Shown here in pieces: positions 1 to 6,156 of a stretch of 7,187 nt of DNA. The stretch is taken from positions 1 to 7,187 of the forward strand of contig USEZ01000101.1 of the NCBI GenBank assembly GCA_900553775.1. Reading direction: 5' to 3'. Both the position numbers and the translations under genes were made by a program. The stretch's first letter is position 1, and the number at the start of each line of letters is the position of its first letter. Source of the stretch: an uncultured Slackia sp. (lineage in GTDB: Bacteria; Actinomycetota; Coriobacteriia; Coriobacteriales; Eggerthellaceae). Under the pieces are notes generated by a model. That model saw nothing but the letters and a program-made list of their open reading frames with translations. It did not search any database and was not told the DNA's origin.

Positions 1-597
1 CTCTACATCGCATGCGTGGATTTCTTCCATATCGTAGAGGGGACATTGCCGATCGATTCAAAATTGGCATTCCCTTTCGGCGATCGGAATTGACCGGATG
101 GATTCGGGCATAAAAAGCTGTTCGGGTTCATTTTGTCCCGCTTGCCTGACCCTGACGAAGACGGCCATATCGACGTCTTTTGCGACGAGTGATTCGATGT
201 TCGCATAGGTTCCTGCTGCGAATGTGATGTCTATGCGGCAGGAGGTTTCGCTTTCTGCGAGTGACGATCGTGCATCGAGTATGATTTTTTCAAAAAGCGG
301 GTAGTCGAGCGTGCCGATGCTAATGGAAGCCGATTGATTGGCAAAATCGCGGCATTCCTCTATGGCTTTGTCGGCCTGGCTGGCGATAAGGCGTGCGTGC
401 TTCAGGAGAAGGCGTCCTGTTGGCGTTAATTCGAGTCGCGAGCCTTTTTTCTGAACGAGGACGATTCCAAGCTCGCTTTCAAGGGCATGAATATGGGCGC
501 GAAGAGTCGGCTGGGCCATGAACAGCTCCTGGGCGGTTTTTGCATAGTTCATGGTTCGTGAAAAGGCGATGTATTCTTTCAAAAACGATATGTCCAT
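1..597 (-). pseudogene. LysR-family transcriptional regulator, interrupted by an in-frame TGA and cut by the window edge
   Basis: This is a DNA-binding regulator. The N-terminal winged HTH is clear: from the chosen ATG (595-597) the protein begins MDISFLKEYIAFSRTMNYAK, and residues about 16-60 carry the A-x-x-L-F-M-A-Q-P-T-L and L-E-x-E-L-G-I signature of LysR proteins. A linker helix and the start of the effector-binding domain follow. The upstream in-frame ATG at 633 is rejected because a G-rich Shine-Dalgarno run (603-609, complement) sits 5 nt before the ATG at 597. The frame ends at TGA (58-60) after 179 codons, although LysR proteins usually have about 290-310. After the TGA the same frame stays open to base 1 and reads IDRQCPLYDMEEIHACDVE, which resembles the H-P-L-x(n)-D-L stretch of the LysR effector domain. 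I therefore infer a nonsense mutation. A truncated but expressed HTH protein, or a sequencing error, remains possible. Confidence 0.72.
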
Positions 598-602
598 GGT
601 GT

Positions 603-609
603 CCCCCCC
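603..609 (-). promoter_or_regulatory. Ribosome-binding site deciding the LysR start
   Basis: A run of seven G (on the minus strand, preceded by A) ends 5 nt before the ATG at 597. No comparable purine run precedes the alternative ATG at 633. Family alignment also favours MDISFLKEY as the N-terminus. Confidence 0.6.
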
Positions 610-635
610 TATGATAAGTATAGCCGTCATCATAC

Positions 636-659
636 GTAGGCATATACGCTCGCGCCTAC
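636..659. promoter_or_regulatory. Inverted repeat in the LysR/WYL divergent intergenic region (possible operator)
   Basis: The arms GTAGGC (636-641) and GCCTAC (654-659) are perfect reverse complements around a 12-nt spacer. The site lies 39 nt upstream of the lysR start and about 150 nt upstream of the WYL-regulator start. LysR proteins usually bind interrupted dyads (T-N11-A type) in the promoter they share with a divergent gene, so an autoregulatory operator is a reasonable inference. No convincing -35/-10 pair could be placed. The rest of 598-812 holds a GC-rich stretch (683-703) able to form an imperfect hairpin, but no gene that I can support. Confidence 0.4.
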
Positions 660-812
660 TTCTCGTATTGACGAAGGCGAACGGGGCGGCGCGTGCGTGC
701 GCCCAAGGAGGCTTGTCCGGTATTCAAAGAAGGGCCGTGCGTAGGTCTGTTCTATCGCGGAGCAATTGCCTGGCCGAAAATCGATTTCGCTGTCGGAGGA
801 AAGCGAGGGCAT

Positions 813-1466
813 ATGCAAAGCAGACTTGTCGGAATGACGCTTTTTCTTATCGGAAGAGGCAAGGCTACCATATCGGAATTGGCGGAGCGGTTCGAAGTGA
901 GCAAGAAGACAGTGGAAAGGGATCTTTCCCGGCTCTCTTCAGCAGGCGTTCCTGTTCGCTGTGAGCGCGGGTGCAAGGGCGGGGTTCTGGTCGATTCCGC
1001 TTACAGGATTGAGCGCAGCTCCTTCGACGATGAGGAGGTGGGGGATATCATTCTCGCCTTGCATCTTCTGGAAAGCATTGGGGGCAAGGAACGCGAACGA
1101 AGCGTTCTCGAAAAGCTGACTGCGGTTATCCCTGAGCTGGCGCAAGTGAAAAAGCTCGAGCTCGACGAGTATCTGCACATCGAGCTTTTGGATGGAGGCC
1201 TCGGAATAAGAGACGAGGCATTCGGCTCTGTCAATGCCGCGCTTGAGGGCGAGGTGTATCTTGAATGCACGGTTTCCGGCGAGAGGCTCGTCGTCGCCCC
1301 GCTTTCTTATGTGTTGCGCCCCGAGGGTTTGTTCTTGCATTGCTGCACGCGCGCCGGCGATTACCGGTTTATCCCCCTCTCTTCCATGGGCGATTGCGTC
1401 GTGTCGTCTGTCGAATTCGACCGTGGTGAATATGCGCCTTACCGGGCAGGGTCTGTGGAGGGCTAG
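813..1466 (+). CDS. HTH-WYL (DeoR/YafY-type) transcriptional regulator
   Basis: This is a 217-residue DNA-binding regulator. Residues about 1-55 form a DeoR/YafY-like winged helix: MQSRLVGMTLFLIGRGKATI, then S-E-L-A-E-R-F-E-V-S-K-K-T-V-E-R-D-L as recognition region. The C-terminal half has a WYL-like core, where VVAPLSYVLRPEGLFLHCCT continues into R-A-G-D-Y-R-F-I-P-L-S-S-M. This parallels the W-Y-L / R-x-F-x-x-x-R-I pattern, though the literal W-Y-L residues are replaced. WYL domains are ligand-sensing modules of regulators. The ATG at 813 is preferred over the longer frame opening at 693 because it begins exactly at the conserved HTH and is preceded by GGAGGA (795-800) and GAGGG (804-808). 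The gene lies 137 nt upstream of the MATE gene on the same strand, so local control of that pump is likely but inferred. At 217 aa it is shorter than typical two-domain WYL proteins (about 300 aa), lacking the WCX-like extension. Confidence 0.85.
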   Translation: MQSRLVGMTLFLIGRGKATISELAERFEVSKKTVERDLSRLSSAGVPVRCERGCKGGVLVDSAYRIERSSFDDEEVGDIILALHLLESIGGKERERSVLEKLTAVIPELAQVKKLELDEYLHIELLDGGLGIRDEAFGSVNAALEGEVYLECTVSGERLVVAPLSYVLRPEGLFLHCCTRAGDYRFIPLSSMGDCVVSSVEFDRGEYAPYRAGSVEG

Positions 1467-1532
1467 CTTGCTGTCTTTTGGGCTGCAGCGGACGGTCTCG
1501 GTCGCTTAATGGGTATCGCAAGGTTCTTTTCC

Positions 1533-1562
1533 AAACGCGCCACCCGGTGTCGGGTTTCGTTT
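1533..1562 (+). terminator. Nested hairpin between WYL regulator and MATE gene (weak terminator or attenuator candidate)
   Basis: The inner stem ACCCG (1542-1546) pairs with CGGGT (1551-1555) around a GTGT loop. The outer stem AAACG (1533-1537) pairs with CGTTT (1558-1562). The 3' side is T-rich but interrupted, so it is not a classic intrinsic terminator. It could separate the WYL transcript from the MATE transcript, or be an operator. The spacer 1467-1603 shows nothing else apart from the MATE ribosome site. Confidence 0.35.
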
Positions 1563-1591
1563 CGTAGCATCCTTTCCCGCTTGAATTGGGT

Positions 1592-1600
1592 GAGGAGGAG
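1592..1600 (+). promoter_or_regulatory. Ribosome-binding site deciding the MATE start
   Basis: GAGGAGGAG ends 3 nt before the ATG at 1604 (AGGAGG at 1593-1598, spacing 5). This favours that ATG over the in-frame TTG at 1586, which the purine run overlaps downstream. Confidence 0.7.
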
Positions 1601-1603
1601 TCA

Positions 1604-3586
1604 ATGGGCAGCATTCGCCGTTCGATTAGGGCCGCGCTGGACCTTTTCGTGTTTTCGGTTCCAATAACCGTCTCTCTTTTTGCAGAGCTTCTGACAGCGG
1701 TGACGGATACGTTTCTTGCCGGGCATCTTGGCGGCCAGAGCGCACACGCCCTGGCCGCTATGTCGTTCGCGGCTCCCGTCATCGGGCTCTTTGCGGCGGT
1801 GCAGTCTCTGTTCGCTCTTCCTATCGGAGTCGTGGTGGCCCGCTGTATCGACGATAGGGAGCGCAGGGATGCGCGCTTTTTCTTTGCGACAACGGCGTGT
1901 GCCGGAGTTTCGGGTTTGTTGTCCGTGGTTTTTGTTGCGAATATCGGGTGGCTTTTGCCCGCTCTCGGCGCCCAGGGCGAAGAGCTTGCCATGCTGGAGG
2001 GCTATCTCGCCGTCCAGGCTGTGAGCAACGTGGTGAGTGCAGTTGGATTCTCGCTGGCGACGGGGATAAGGGCTTTGGGCCACCCGATTGCAGAGACGGT
2101 CATTACGACGGTGTCGGTGGTTGCCGACATAGCGCTTAACGTCGTTTTCGCATTTGGTCTTGACTTCGACTTCATGGGCCTTGCGTACGGCACGTTGGCC
2201 AGCGAGGTGATATGCGCGGCCGTGTGCGCCGTGTGGCTTGCGCGCGCCCGGCTGCTCCCGGCGCCGTGCATGCTTCATGGCAAAGAGGCGTCGGAATGTT
2301 TGCGGGAGATTGTTGAAATCGGTGTGGCTCAAGGAGCCCCGCAGTTCGTTTCGGGTGTTGCGATGGTTTTTTCGAACGCCGCCATGGCCTCTATGGGGGC
2401 CGATCAGGTTGCGGCGTGGGGCGTCGCCCAGAGGTTCTACATGCTCGCGATAACGCCGATGGTGGGGATGTCAAGCGCAGCCCAGACGCTTCTTGCGCTG
2501 CGTGAGGGCGAAGGAGATATGGAGGGCGCGAGGTCGGCGGCCCGGGTTGCCATCTGCCTGTCGGCGACGTTGGGCGCTGTGACGGGGCTGCTTTCCATAT
2601 GCGGGGCCGGTGCCGCGGCCACCGCTTTCGGAGCGGTCGGCTCTCTTGGCGAGATGGCAAAAGAAGGCCTTGTCATCTCATGCGCTGCGCTACCTTTCGT
2701 CGGCGTGAGTCAGGCGGTCGGAGCCGTTCTTATCGTTCGCGGCTTTCCGCGATATGTTGTTGCGGCATGTTTGTGCCGTAACGCCGCATTTGCAATCTTG
2801 GCGCTGTTCTTCTCGGCGTTTCCAGGGGCGGCGTACGGGTTCGTTGCGCTTTCGGCGCCTATTTCCGATTGCATTGCCGCTGTCGTGCTTGTTGCGATCG
2901 AAAGGCGAATTGGTGGTTCTGGCCCGAGCGGTCGCCTTCGTCGTTTCATTCTGCCTAGCGAGCTGTTCTGCAATATTCTTAAGCGCGTAGATAAAGACGG
3001 CATGCGCCTGGAAGGAGATGGAAAAGACCTCAACGAGCTTCTTATTCAGGTGTTCAAGAACATCGAAGGCTCCGCTGTTGGCACCAATTCTGAGGCGGAT
3101 ATCAAAGGCCTGTTCGACGACATGGACGTGAACAGTGCGAAGCTTGGCAACACGGTTATCGAGCGCAACAAGAAGCTTGTGAATCTCATGGCGAAAATCG
3201 GGTCGCTCGATTTCGGCGGTGCGTTTCAGGATAACTCGATCGACGCCTTCGGCGATGCCTGCAAGTTCTTGATGACCATGTATGCTTCGAACGCCGGCAA
3301 ATCGGGCGGAGAGTTCTTCACCCCGGAAGAGGTGGGCGAGCTGCTGGCACGCATTGCCATCGACGGGCGCGAGAGCGTGAACAAGGTGTACGACCCATGC
3401 TGCGGCAGCGGCGGCTTGCTGCTCAAGTTCTCGAAAATTCTGGGCAAAGAGAACGTGCGCGGCGGCTACTTCGGGCAAGAAATCAACCTGACCACGTATA
3501 ACCTGGCACGTATCAACATGTTCTTGCACGATATCAACTTCACCCAGTTCGATATTGCGCTGGGCGACACGCTGAAAGATCCGTAG
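1604..3586 (+). CDS. MATE-family multidrug/cation efflux transporter fused in frame to an HsdM fragment
   Basis: The first ~447 residues are a near full-length MATE antiporter, a cytoplasmic-membrane exporter of drugs or metabolites driven by H+ or Na+. Seen directly: a basic N-terminus, about 12 hydrophobic segments in two halves, the TM1-like motif DTFLAGHLGG (residues 35-44), L-A-T-G-I-R-A-L-G-H-P (about 152-162), and a second half beginning near V-A-Q-G-A-P-Q-F (about 242-249). The last membrane segment (A-P-I-S-D-C-I-A-A-V-V-L-V-A-I, about 418-432) ends with E-R-R. MATE proteins usually stop about here, at 440-460 aa. Instead the frame runs through a G-S-G-P-S-G stretch into 213 residues of a type I DNA methyltransferase and ends at a TAG (3584-3586) that is itself a nonsense codon of hsdM. 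The pump portion looks undamaged. The WYL regulator upstream probably controls it. The tail is most likely accidental and would face the cytoplasm. Confidence 0.85.
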   Translation: MGSIRRSIRAALDLFVFSVPITVSLFAELLTAVTDTFLAGHLGGQSAHALAAMSFAAPVIGLFAAVQSLFALPIGVVVARCIDDRERRDARFFFATTACAGVSGLLSVVFVANIGWLLPALGAQGEELAMLEGYLAVQAVSNVVSAVGFSLATGIRALGHPIAETVITTVSVVADIALNVVFAFGLDFDFMGLAYGTLASEVICAAVCAVWLARARLLPAPCMLHGKEASECLREIVEIGVAQGAPQFVSGVAMVFSNAAMASMGADQVAAWGVAQRFYMLAITPMVGMSSAAQTLLALREGEGDMEGARSAARVAICLSATLGAVTGLLSICGAGAAATAFGAVGSLGEMAKEGLVISCAALPFVGVSQAVGAVLIVRGFPRYVVAACLCRNAAFAILALFFSAFPGAAYGFVALSAPISDCIAAVVLVAIERRIGGSGPSGRLRRFILPSELFCNILKRVDKDGMRLEGDGKDLNELLIQVFKNIEGSAVGTNSEADIKGLFDDMDVNSAKLGNTVIERNKKLVNLMAKIGSLDFGGAFQDNSIDAFGDACKFLMTMYASNAGKSGGEFFTPEEVGELLARIAIDGRESVNKVYDPCCGSGGLLLKFSKILGKENVRGGYFGQEINLTTYNLARINMFLHDINFTQFDIALGDTLKDP

Positions 3587-4268
3587 CATTGGGACGACGA
3601 ACCTTTCGATGCAATCGTTTCCAATTCGCCGTATTCCATTAAGTGGGAGGGTAAAAACAACCCGCTGAACATCAACGACGCGCGCTTCAGCCCCGCAGGC
3701 GTGCTTGCGCCCGCCAGCAAGGCTGACCTGGCGTTCACGATGCATATGCTCAGCTGGCTTTCCGCCGAAGGAACGGCGGCCATCGTCGAGTTTCCCGGTG
3801 TGCTTTACCCAGGCGGAGCCGAGGGCAAGATTCGCGACTATCTGGTGCGCAACAACTTCGTTGATACGGCAATCCGGCTGCCGGCCGATCTGTTCTTCGG
3901 CACCACCATTGCCACATGCATCGTCGTGCTGAAAAAGAACAAAACCACAGGTGACGTGCTGTTCGTTGACGCGAGCGAGCAGTTCGAGCGTCGCGATTCC
4001 AAAAACAGGCTTACGCCCGACAACATCGACCGCATCATGACGGCCGTGTCGGCGCGCGCGCTGAGGAGAGGCACTTCTCGAAGCTGGTGGCCAACGACGA
4101 CATTTTGGCAAACGACGCCAATCTGTTCGTGAGCTCCTACGTGGAGAGGAAGGACGAGCACGAAGAGGTTGACTCGCCACGCTCAATGCCGAAATCGCGC
4201 GCATCGTGGTGCGTGAGGATGAGCTGCGCTGCAAGATCGATGCCATCGTCGCGGATCTTGAGGGGTGA
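2945..4268 (+). pseudogene. hsdM: hsdM: type I restriction-modification DNA methyltransferase subunit, decayed
   Basis: HsdM transfers methyl groups from S-adenosylmethionine to adenine in an HsdM2-HsdS complex. Homology starts at F-I-L-P-S-E-L-F-C-N-I (2945), so roughly the first 100 residues of the helical HsdM_N domain are missing and replaced by the MATE frame. Recognisable landmarks: D-I-K-G-L-F-D-D-M-D (3101 on), N-A-G-K-S-G-G-E-F-F-T-P (about 3290-3330), SAM-binding motif I D-P-C-C-G-S-G (3392-3412), F-G-Q-E-I-N-L-T-T-Y-N-L-A-R-I-N-M-F-L-H, and A-G-V-L-A-P-A-S-K-A-D-L-A-F. Lesions: TAG at 3584-3586, inside L-K-D-P-[stop]-H-W-D-D-E-P-F-D; motif IV reads N-S-P-Y (3623-3634) instead of N-P-P-Y; a frameshift at about 4050-4062; and another at about 4171-4182. 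The C-terminal frame then runs L-N-A-E-I-A-R-I-V-V-R-E-D-E-L-R to the TGA at 4266. Codons favour C-ending forms more than in the MATE gene, which fits acquired DNA. It cannot make active enzyme. Confidence 0.9.
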
Positions 4269-4270
4269 AA

Positions 4271-4809
4271 ATGAACGAAATTGCTAAGCGCACCGGCTCC
4301 GATATTGTTTCGAACGATTTTTATCGGCAGGTTTCATCTATTCTGAGCGTCGCGCGCAAGAAGGCATATGCTGCGGTCGACTTCGCGATGGTCGAGGCAT
4401 ATTGGGAAATCGGGCGTAGTATCGTGGAAGAGCAGGGCGGCAAAGAGCGCGCCGAATGCGGAGAGGCGTTGTTGCAGGGCCTCGCTGCGCGATTGACGGA
4501 GGATTTCGGCAAGGAGTTCGATATTCGCAATCTTCGTTTCATGCGCCAGTTCTATCTGGCGTTTCCGATTTGGAACGCGCTGCGTACCGAATTGAGCTGG
4601 ACGCATTACCGCAGGTTGTCGCGCATTCTCGATTCCGAGGCGCGCATGTGGATATGAACGAATGCGCCGAAGCGTATTGGAGCACGCGTCGGCTCGAACG
4701 CCAGGTCAATACCATGTTTCGCGAGCGATTGCTTGCCAGCAAGGATAAAAAGACGACGGCTGCCGAAATCCAGAAGAGCGCGCCCGAGCGACGACCCGAG
4801 GATATCATC
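4271..4809 (+). pseudogene. DUF1016/YhcG-family (PDDEXK nuclease) gene, frameshifted and lacking its C-terminal domain
   Basis: DUF1016 (YhcG) proteins have an N-terminal helical DUF1016_N domain and a C-terminal PDDEXK-type nuclease domain, and they often sit inside type I R-M operons. The ATG at 4271 has GAGGGG (4260-4265) as ribosome site and lies just after the hsdM stop, with possible overlap if the GTG at 4265 is used. Visible family features: V-E-A-Y-W-E-I-G-R-S-I-V-E-E-Q, F-D-I-R-N-L-R-F-M-R-Q-F-Y, then T-E-L-S-W-T-H-Y-R-R-L-S-R-I and E-A-R-M-W. A 1-nt loss near 4651 puts TGA at 4655; restoring one T would give M-W-Y-M-N-E. The family continues in the next frame (M-N-E-C-A-E-A-Y-W-S-T-R, L-E-R-Q-V-N-T-M-F-R-E-R-L-L-A-S, A-P-E-R-R-P-E-D-I-I) up to 4809. 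There homology stops and hsdR sequence begins, so the nuclease domain is deleted. The gene is not functional. Confidence 0.85.
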
Positions 4810-5051
4810 TGCGCCCGCGCAACGTGCTGACGGCCCTCGACGACTTCGCTGAGGACGACGGTCTGGCGCCGCGCGACGAGCAGGACTGCCGCAGCGTCTA
4901 CACCGATCTGTACCGGAGGTGGCGCGGCGATAAGGAGGAAGCCGCCGTCATCAACGATGATTTGATCTTCGAGGTCGAGCTGATCAAGCGGGTGGATATC
5001 GACATCGACTGCATTCTCATGCTGGTGCAGAAATATCACGACTCCCACTGC
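4809..5051 (+). pseudogene. hsdR: hsdR: C-terminal fragment of type I restriction endonuclease subunit
   Basis: About 81 codons in one frame match the extreme C-terminal part of HsdR, the motor and nuclease subunit (about 1000 aa): L-R-P-R-N-V-L-T-A-L-D-D-F, then D-C-R-S-V-Y-T-D-L-Y, then INDDLIFEVELIKRVDIDID and C-I-L-M-L-V-Q-K-Y-H-D-S-H-C. The N-D-D-x-x-F-E-x-E-L-I-K and D-Y-I-L-x-L-V-x-K-Y-H patterns are typical of this region in many HsdR proteins. The nuclease and helicase domains are absent, there is no start site, and the 5' side abuts the DUF1016 remnant at about 4809. The 3' side loses homology at about 5051, inside the end of the convergent AraC gene. An hsdS gene, normally between hsdM and hsdR, is missing. 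It is best explained by an internal deletion of several kb. Identification is by remembered family pattern. Confidence 0.75.
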
Positions 5052-6106
5052 GCCGCCCGGCGGTTCTTGCGATACGCTCGCGGCGCCATGCCGAAGGTGC
5101 GCTTGAACGCTTCGGAGAAAGCGCCCTGATTGCGATAGCCTACGGCTTCGGCGATTTCCCCGATTCCGCACGTTTCCTCCAGCAAAAGGCGCCGTGCGTA
5201 TTCCATCCGTTGTTCGCGAATATAGTCCTGCGGCGTTTCGCCCGTTATGCCGCGAAATGCAGAGATGAGCTTTCCTGCGCTGACGTGCGCGATTCCGCAC
5301 AGGGCCTTCGTGCTCAGGTCTGTCGATAAATTGCCGTCGATGTAAGAGCAGATGCAGTCTATGCAGGAGCGATCGCTCGCGCCTGCCGATCTGCCTGCGC
5401 GGCTTTCTTCCGATGCGCCGCTTATCAGCAGCGCGAGGCATTCTATGACTTTGGCTCGATAGTAGATGTCGGCCGCCGCTGCGCTCGGGCGGGCGATATG
5501 GATTCCCCGAAGTGCCGAGGGAAGGCCGGGCGCGCCTTCGAACGAGCCAAGCCGTGCGATGGCGCGGCGCAGCTTCCCGATATCGCAGCGCAGTGCGTCG
5601 GCGTAATGCCGGACCGATTCGGGCGTGACGACGATCGACGCCGACGTGAGCCGCATGCCGGGCGCGAAAGAGCTGAGGCATCGTCCGCCGCGCCAATCGT
5701 TTCCTATGACCCTGCATTCCGCTTCGGCGCATTCCGGCGAGCAGTATCGCGGCATGTCATGCTCGTAGAGCCCCAGGCCGAGATAGGCCGCGGTGCTCAT
5801 GCGCGCTTCTACGCATCGGCTGAACGTGACGTCCATCGACACGACGACGGTGCCGTCGTCTATCGGGTAGAACCAGTAGAAGCCTTTGCCGTATCGGGGA
5901 TCGATAAACCACGTCTCGCCGATGTCGCGTACAAGCTTCTCGCATCCGAATCCGCAGGCAAGCGCCTTGTCGGAACGCATGCCATGCAAAAGAGAGAGCT
6001 GCCTGACGAACGTTTCGCGAAGCGGCCTGCTCCGTTTCGCGAAGCCATGCCCGCCCTCGCGCTCCGCTTCGGCGCGATTTCTGTCTTTTTCGGTGCGATT
6101 CGTCAT
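5036..6106 (-). CDS. AraC-family transcriptional regulator
   Basis: This is a 356-residue one-component activator or repressor. The C-terminal ~95 residues carry the double HTH of AraC/XylS: L-S-T-K-A-L-C-G-I-A-H-V-S-A-G-K-L-I-S-A-F-R (first HTH), G-E-T-P-Q-D-Y-I-R-E-Q-R-M-E-Y-A-R-R-L-L (linking helix), and I-G-E-I-A-E-A-V-G-Y-R-N-Q-G-A-F-S-E-A-F-K-R (second HTH), closing with F-G-M-A-P-R-A-Y-R-K. The N-terminal ~240 residues look like a ligand-sensing domain but match nothing I can name. The ATG at 6106 has only a weak AGGG 7 nt upstream; a strong AGGAGG (complement of 6129-6134) lies 22 nt away, too far, with no start codon between. The gene is divergent from ecfT across 95 nt and probably controls that operon. 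Its last codons (Q-W-E-S-stop, 5036-5050) lie in antisense hsdR sequence, so the original terminus was lost, but the HTH is intact. Confidence 0.9.
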   Translation of the reverse strand: MTNRTEKDRNRAEAEREGGHGFAKRSRPLRETFVRQLSLLHGMRSDKALACGFGCEKLVRDIGETWFIDPRYGKGFYWFYPIDDGTVVVSMDVTFSRCVEARMSTAAYLGLGLYEHDMPRYCSPECAEAECRVIGNDWRGGRCLSSFAPGMRLTSASIVVTPESVRHYADALRCDIGKLRRAIARLGSFEGAPGLPSALRGIHIARPSAAAADIYYRAKVIECLALLISGASEESRAGRSAGASDRSCIDCICSYIDGNLSTDLSTKALCGIAHVSAGKLISAFRGITGETPQDYIREQRMEYARRLLLEETCGIGEIAEAVGYRNQGAFSEAFKRTFGMAPRAYRKNRRAAQWES

Positions 6107-6156
6107 TGCGGCGCCCTGTCTTTCGTTTCCTCCTCTTTGCGGCTAGTGTACCGAAG

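Noticed and set aside
703..760. A small gene after the AAGGAGG at 705-711
   Set aside because: The nearest start (TTG at 713) is too close, and the resulting frame merely overlaps the WYL gene out of frame with no recognisable product.
3584..4184. Stop readthrough, recoding or programmed frameshifting that would keep hsdM alive
   Set aside because: Four separate coding lesions plus loss of the N-terminal domain make one recoding mechanism implausible. TAG and TGA are used as ordinary stops elsewhere in the window.
2690..4246. A 518-codon open frame on the minus strand
   Set aside because: It lies antisense to MATE and hsdM, whose protein families are clear on the plus strand. Its translation is rich in R, H, A and Q with no family pattern, as expected for a shadow frame in GC-rich DNA.
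2945..5051. A novel defence system built from HsdM, DUF1016 and an HsdR tail
   Set aside because: Every component is missing essential domains or broken by frameshifts, so the simplest reading is decay of a conventional type I R-M locus.
4539..5732. A 397-codon minus-strand frame overlapping AraC, hsdR and DUF1016
   Set aside because: It is arginine-rich low-complexity translation in the wrong frame. The AraC HTH is read in another frame of the same strand.
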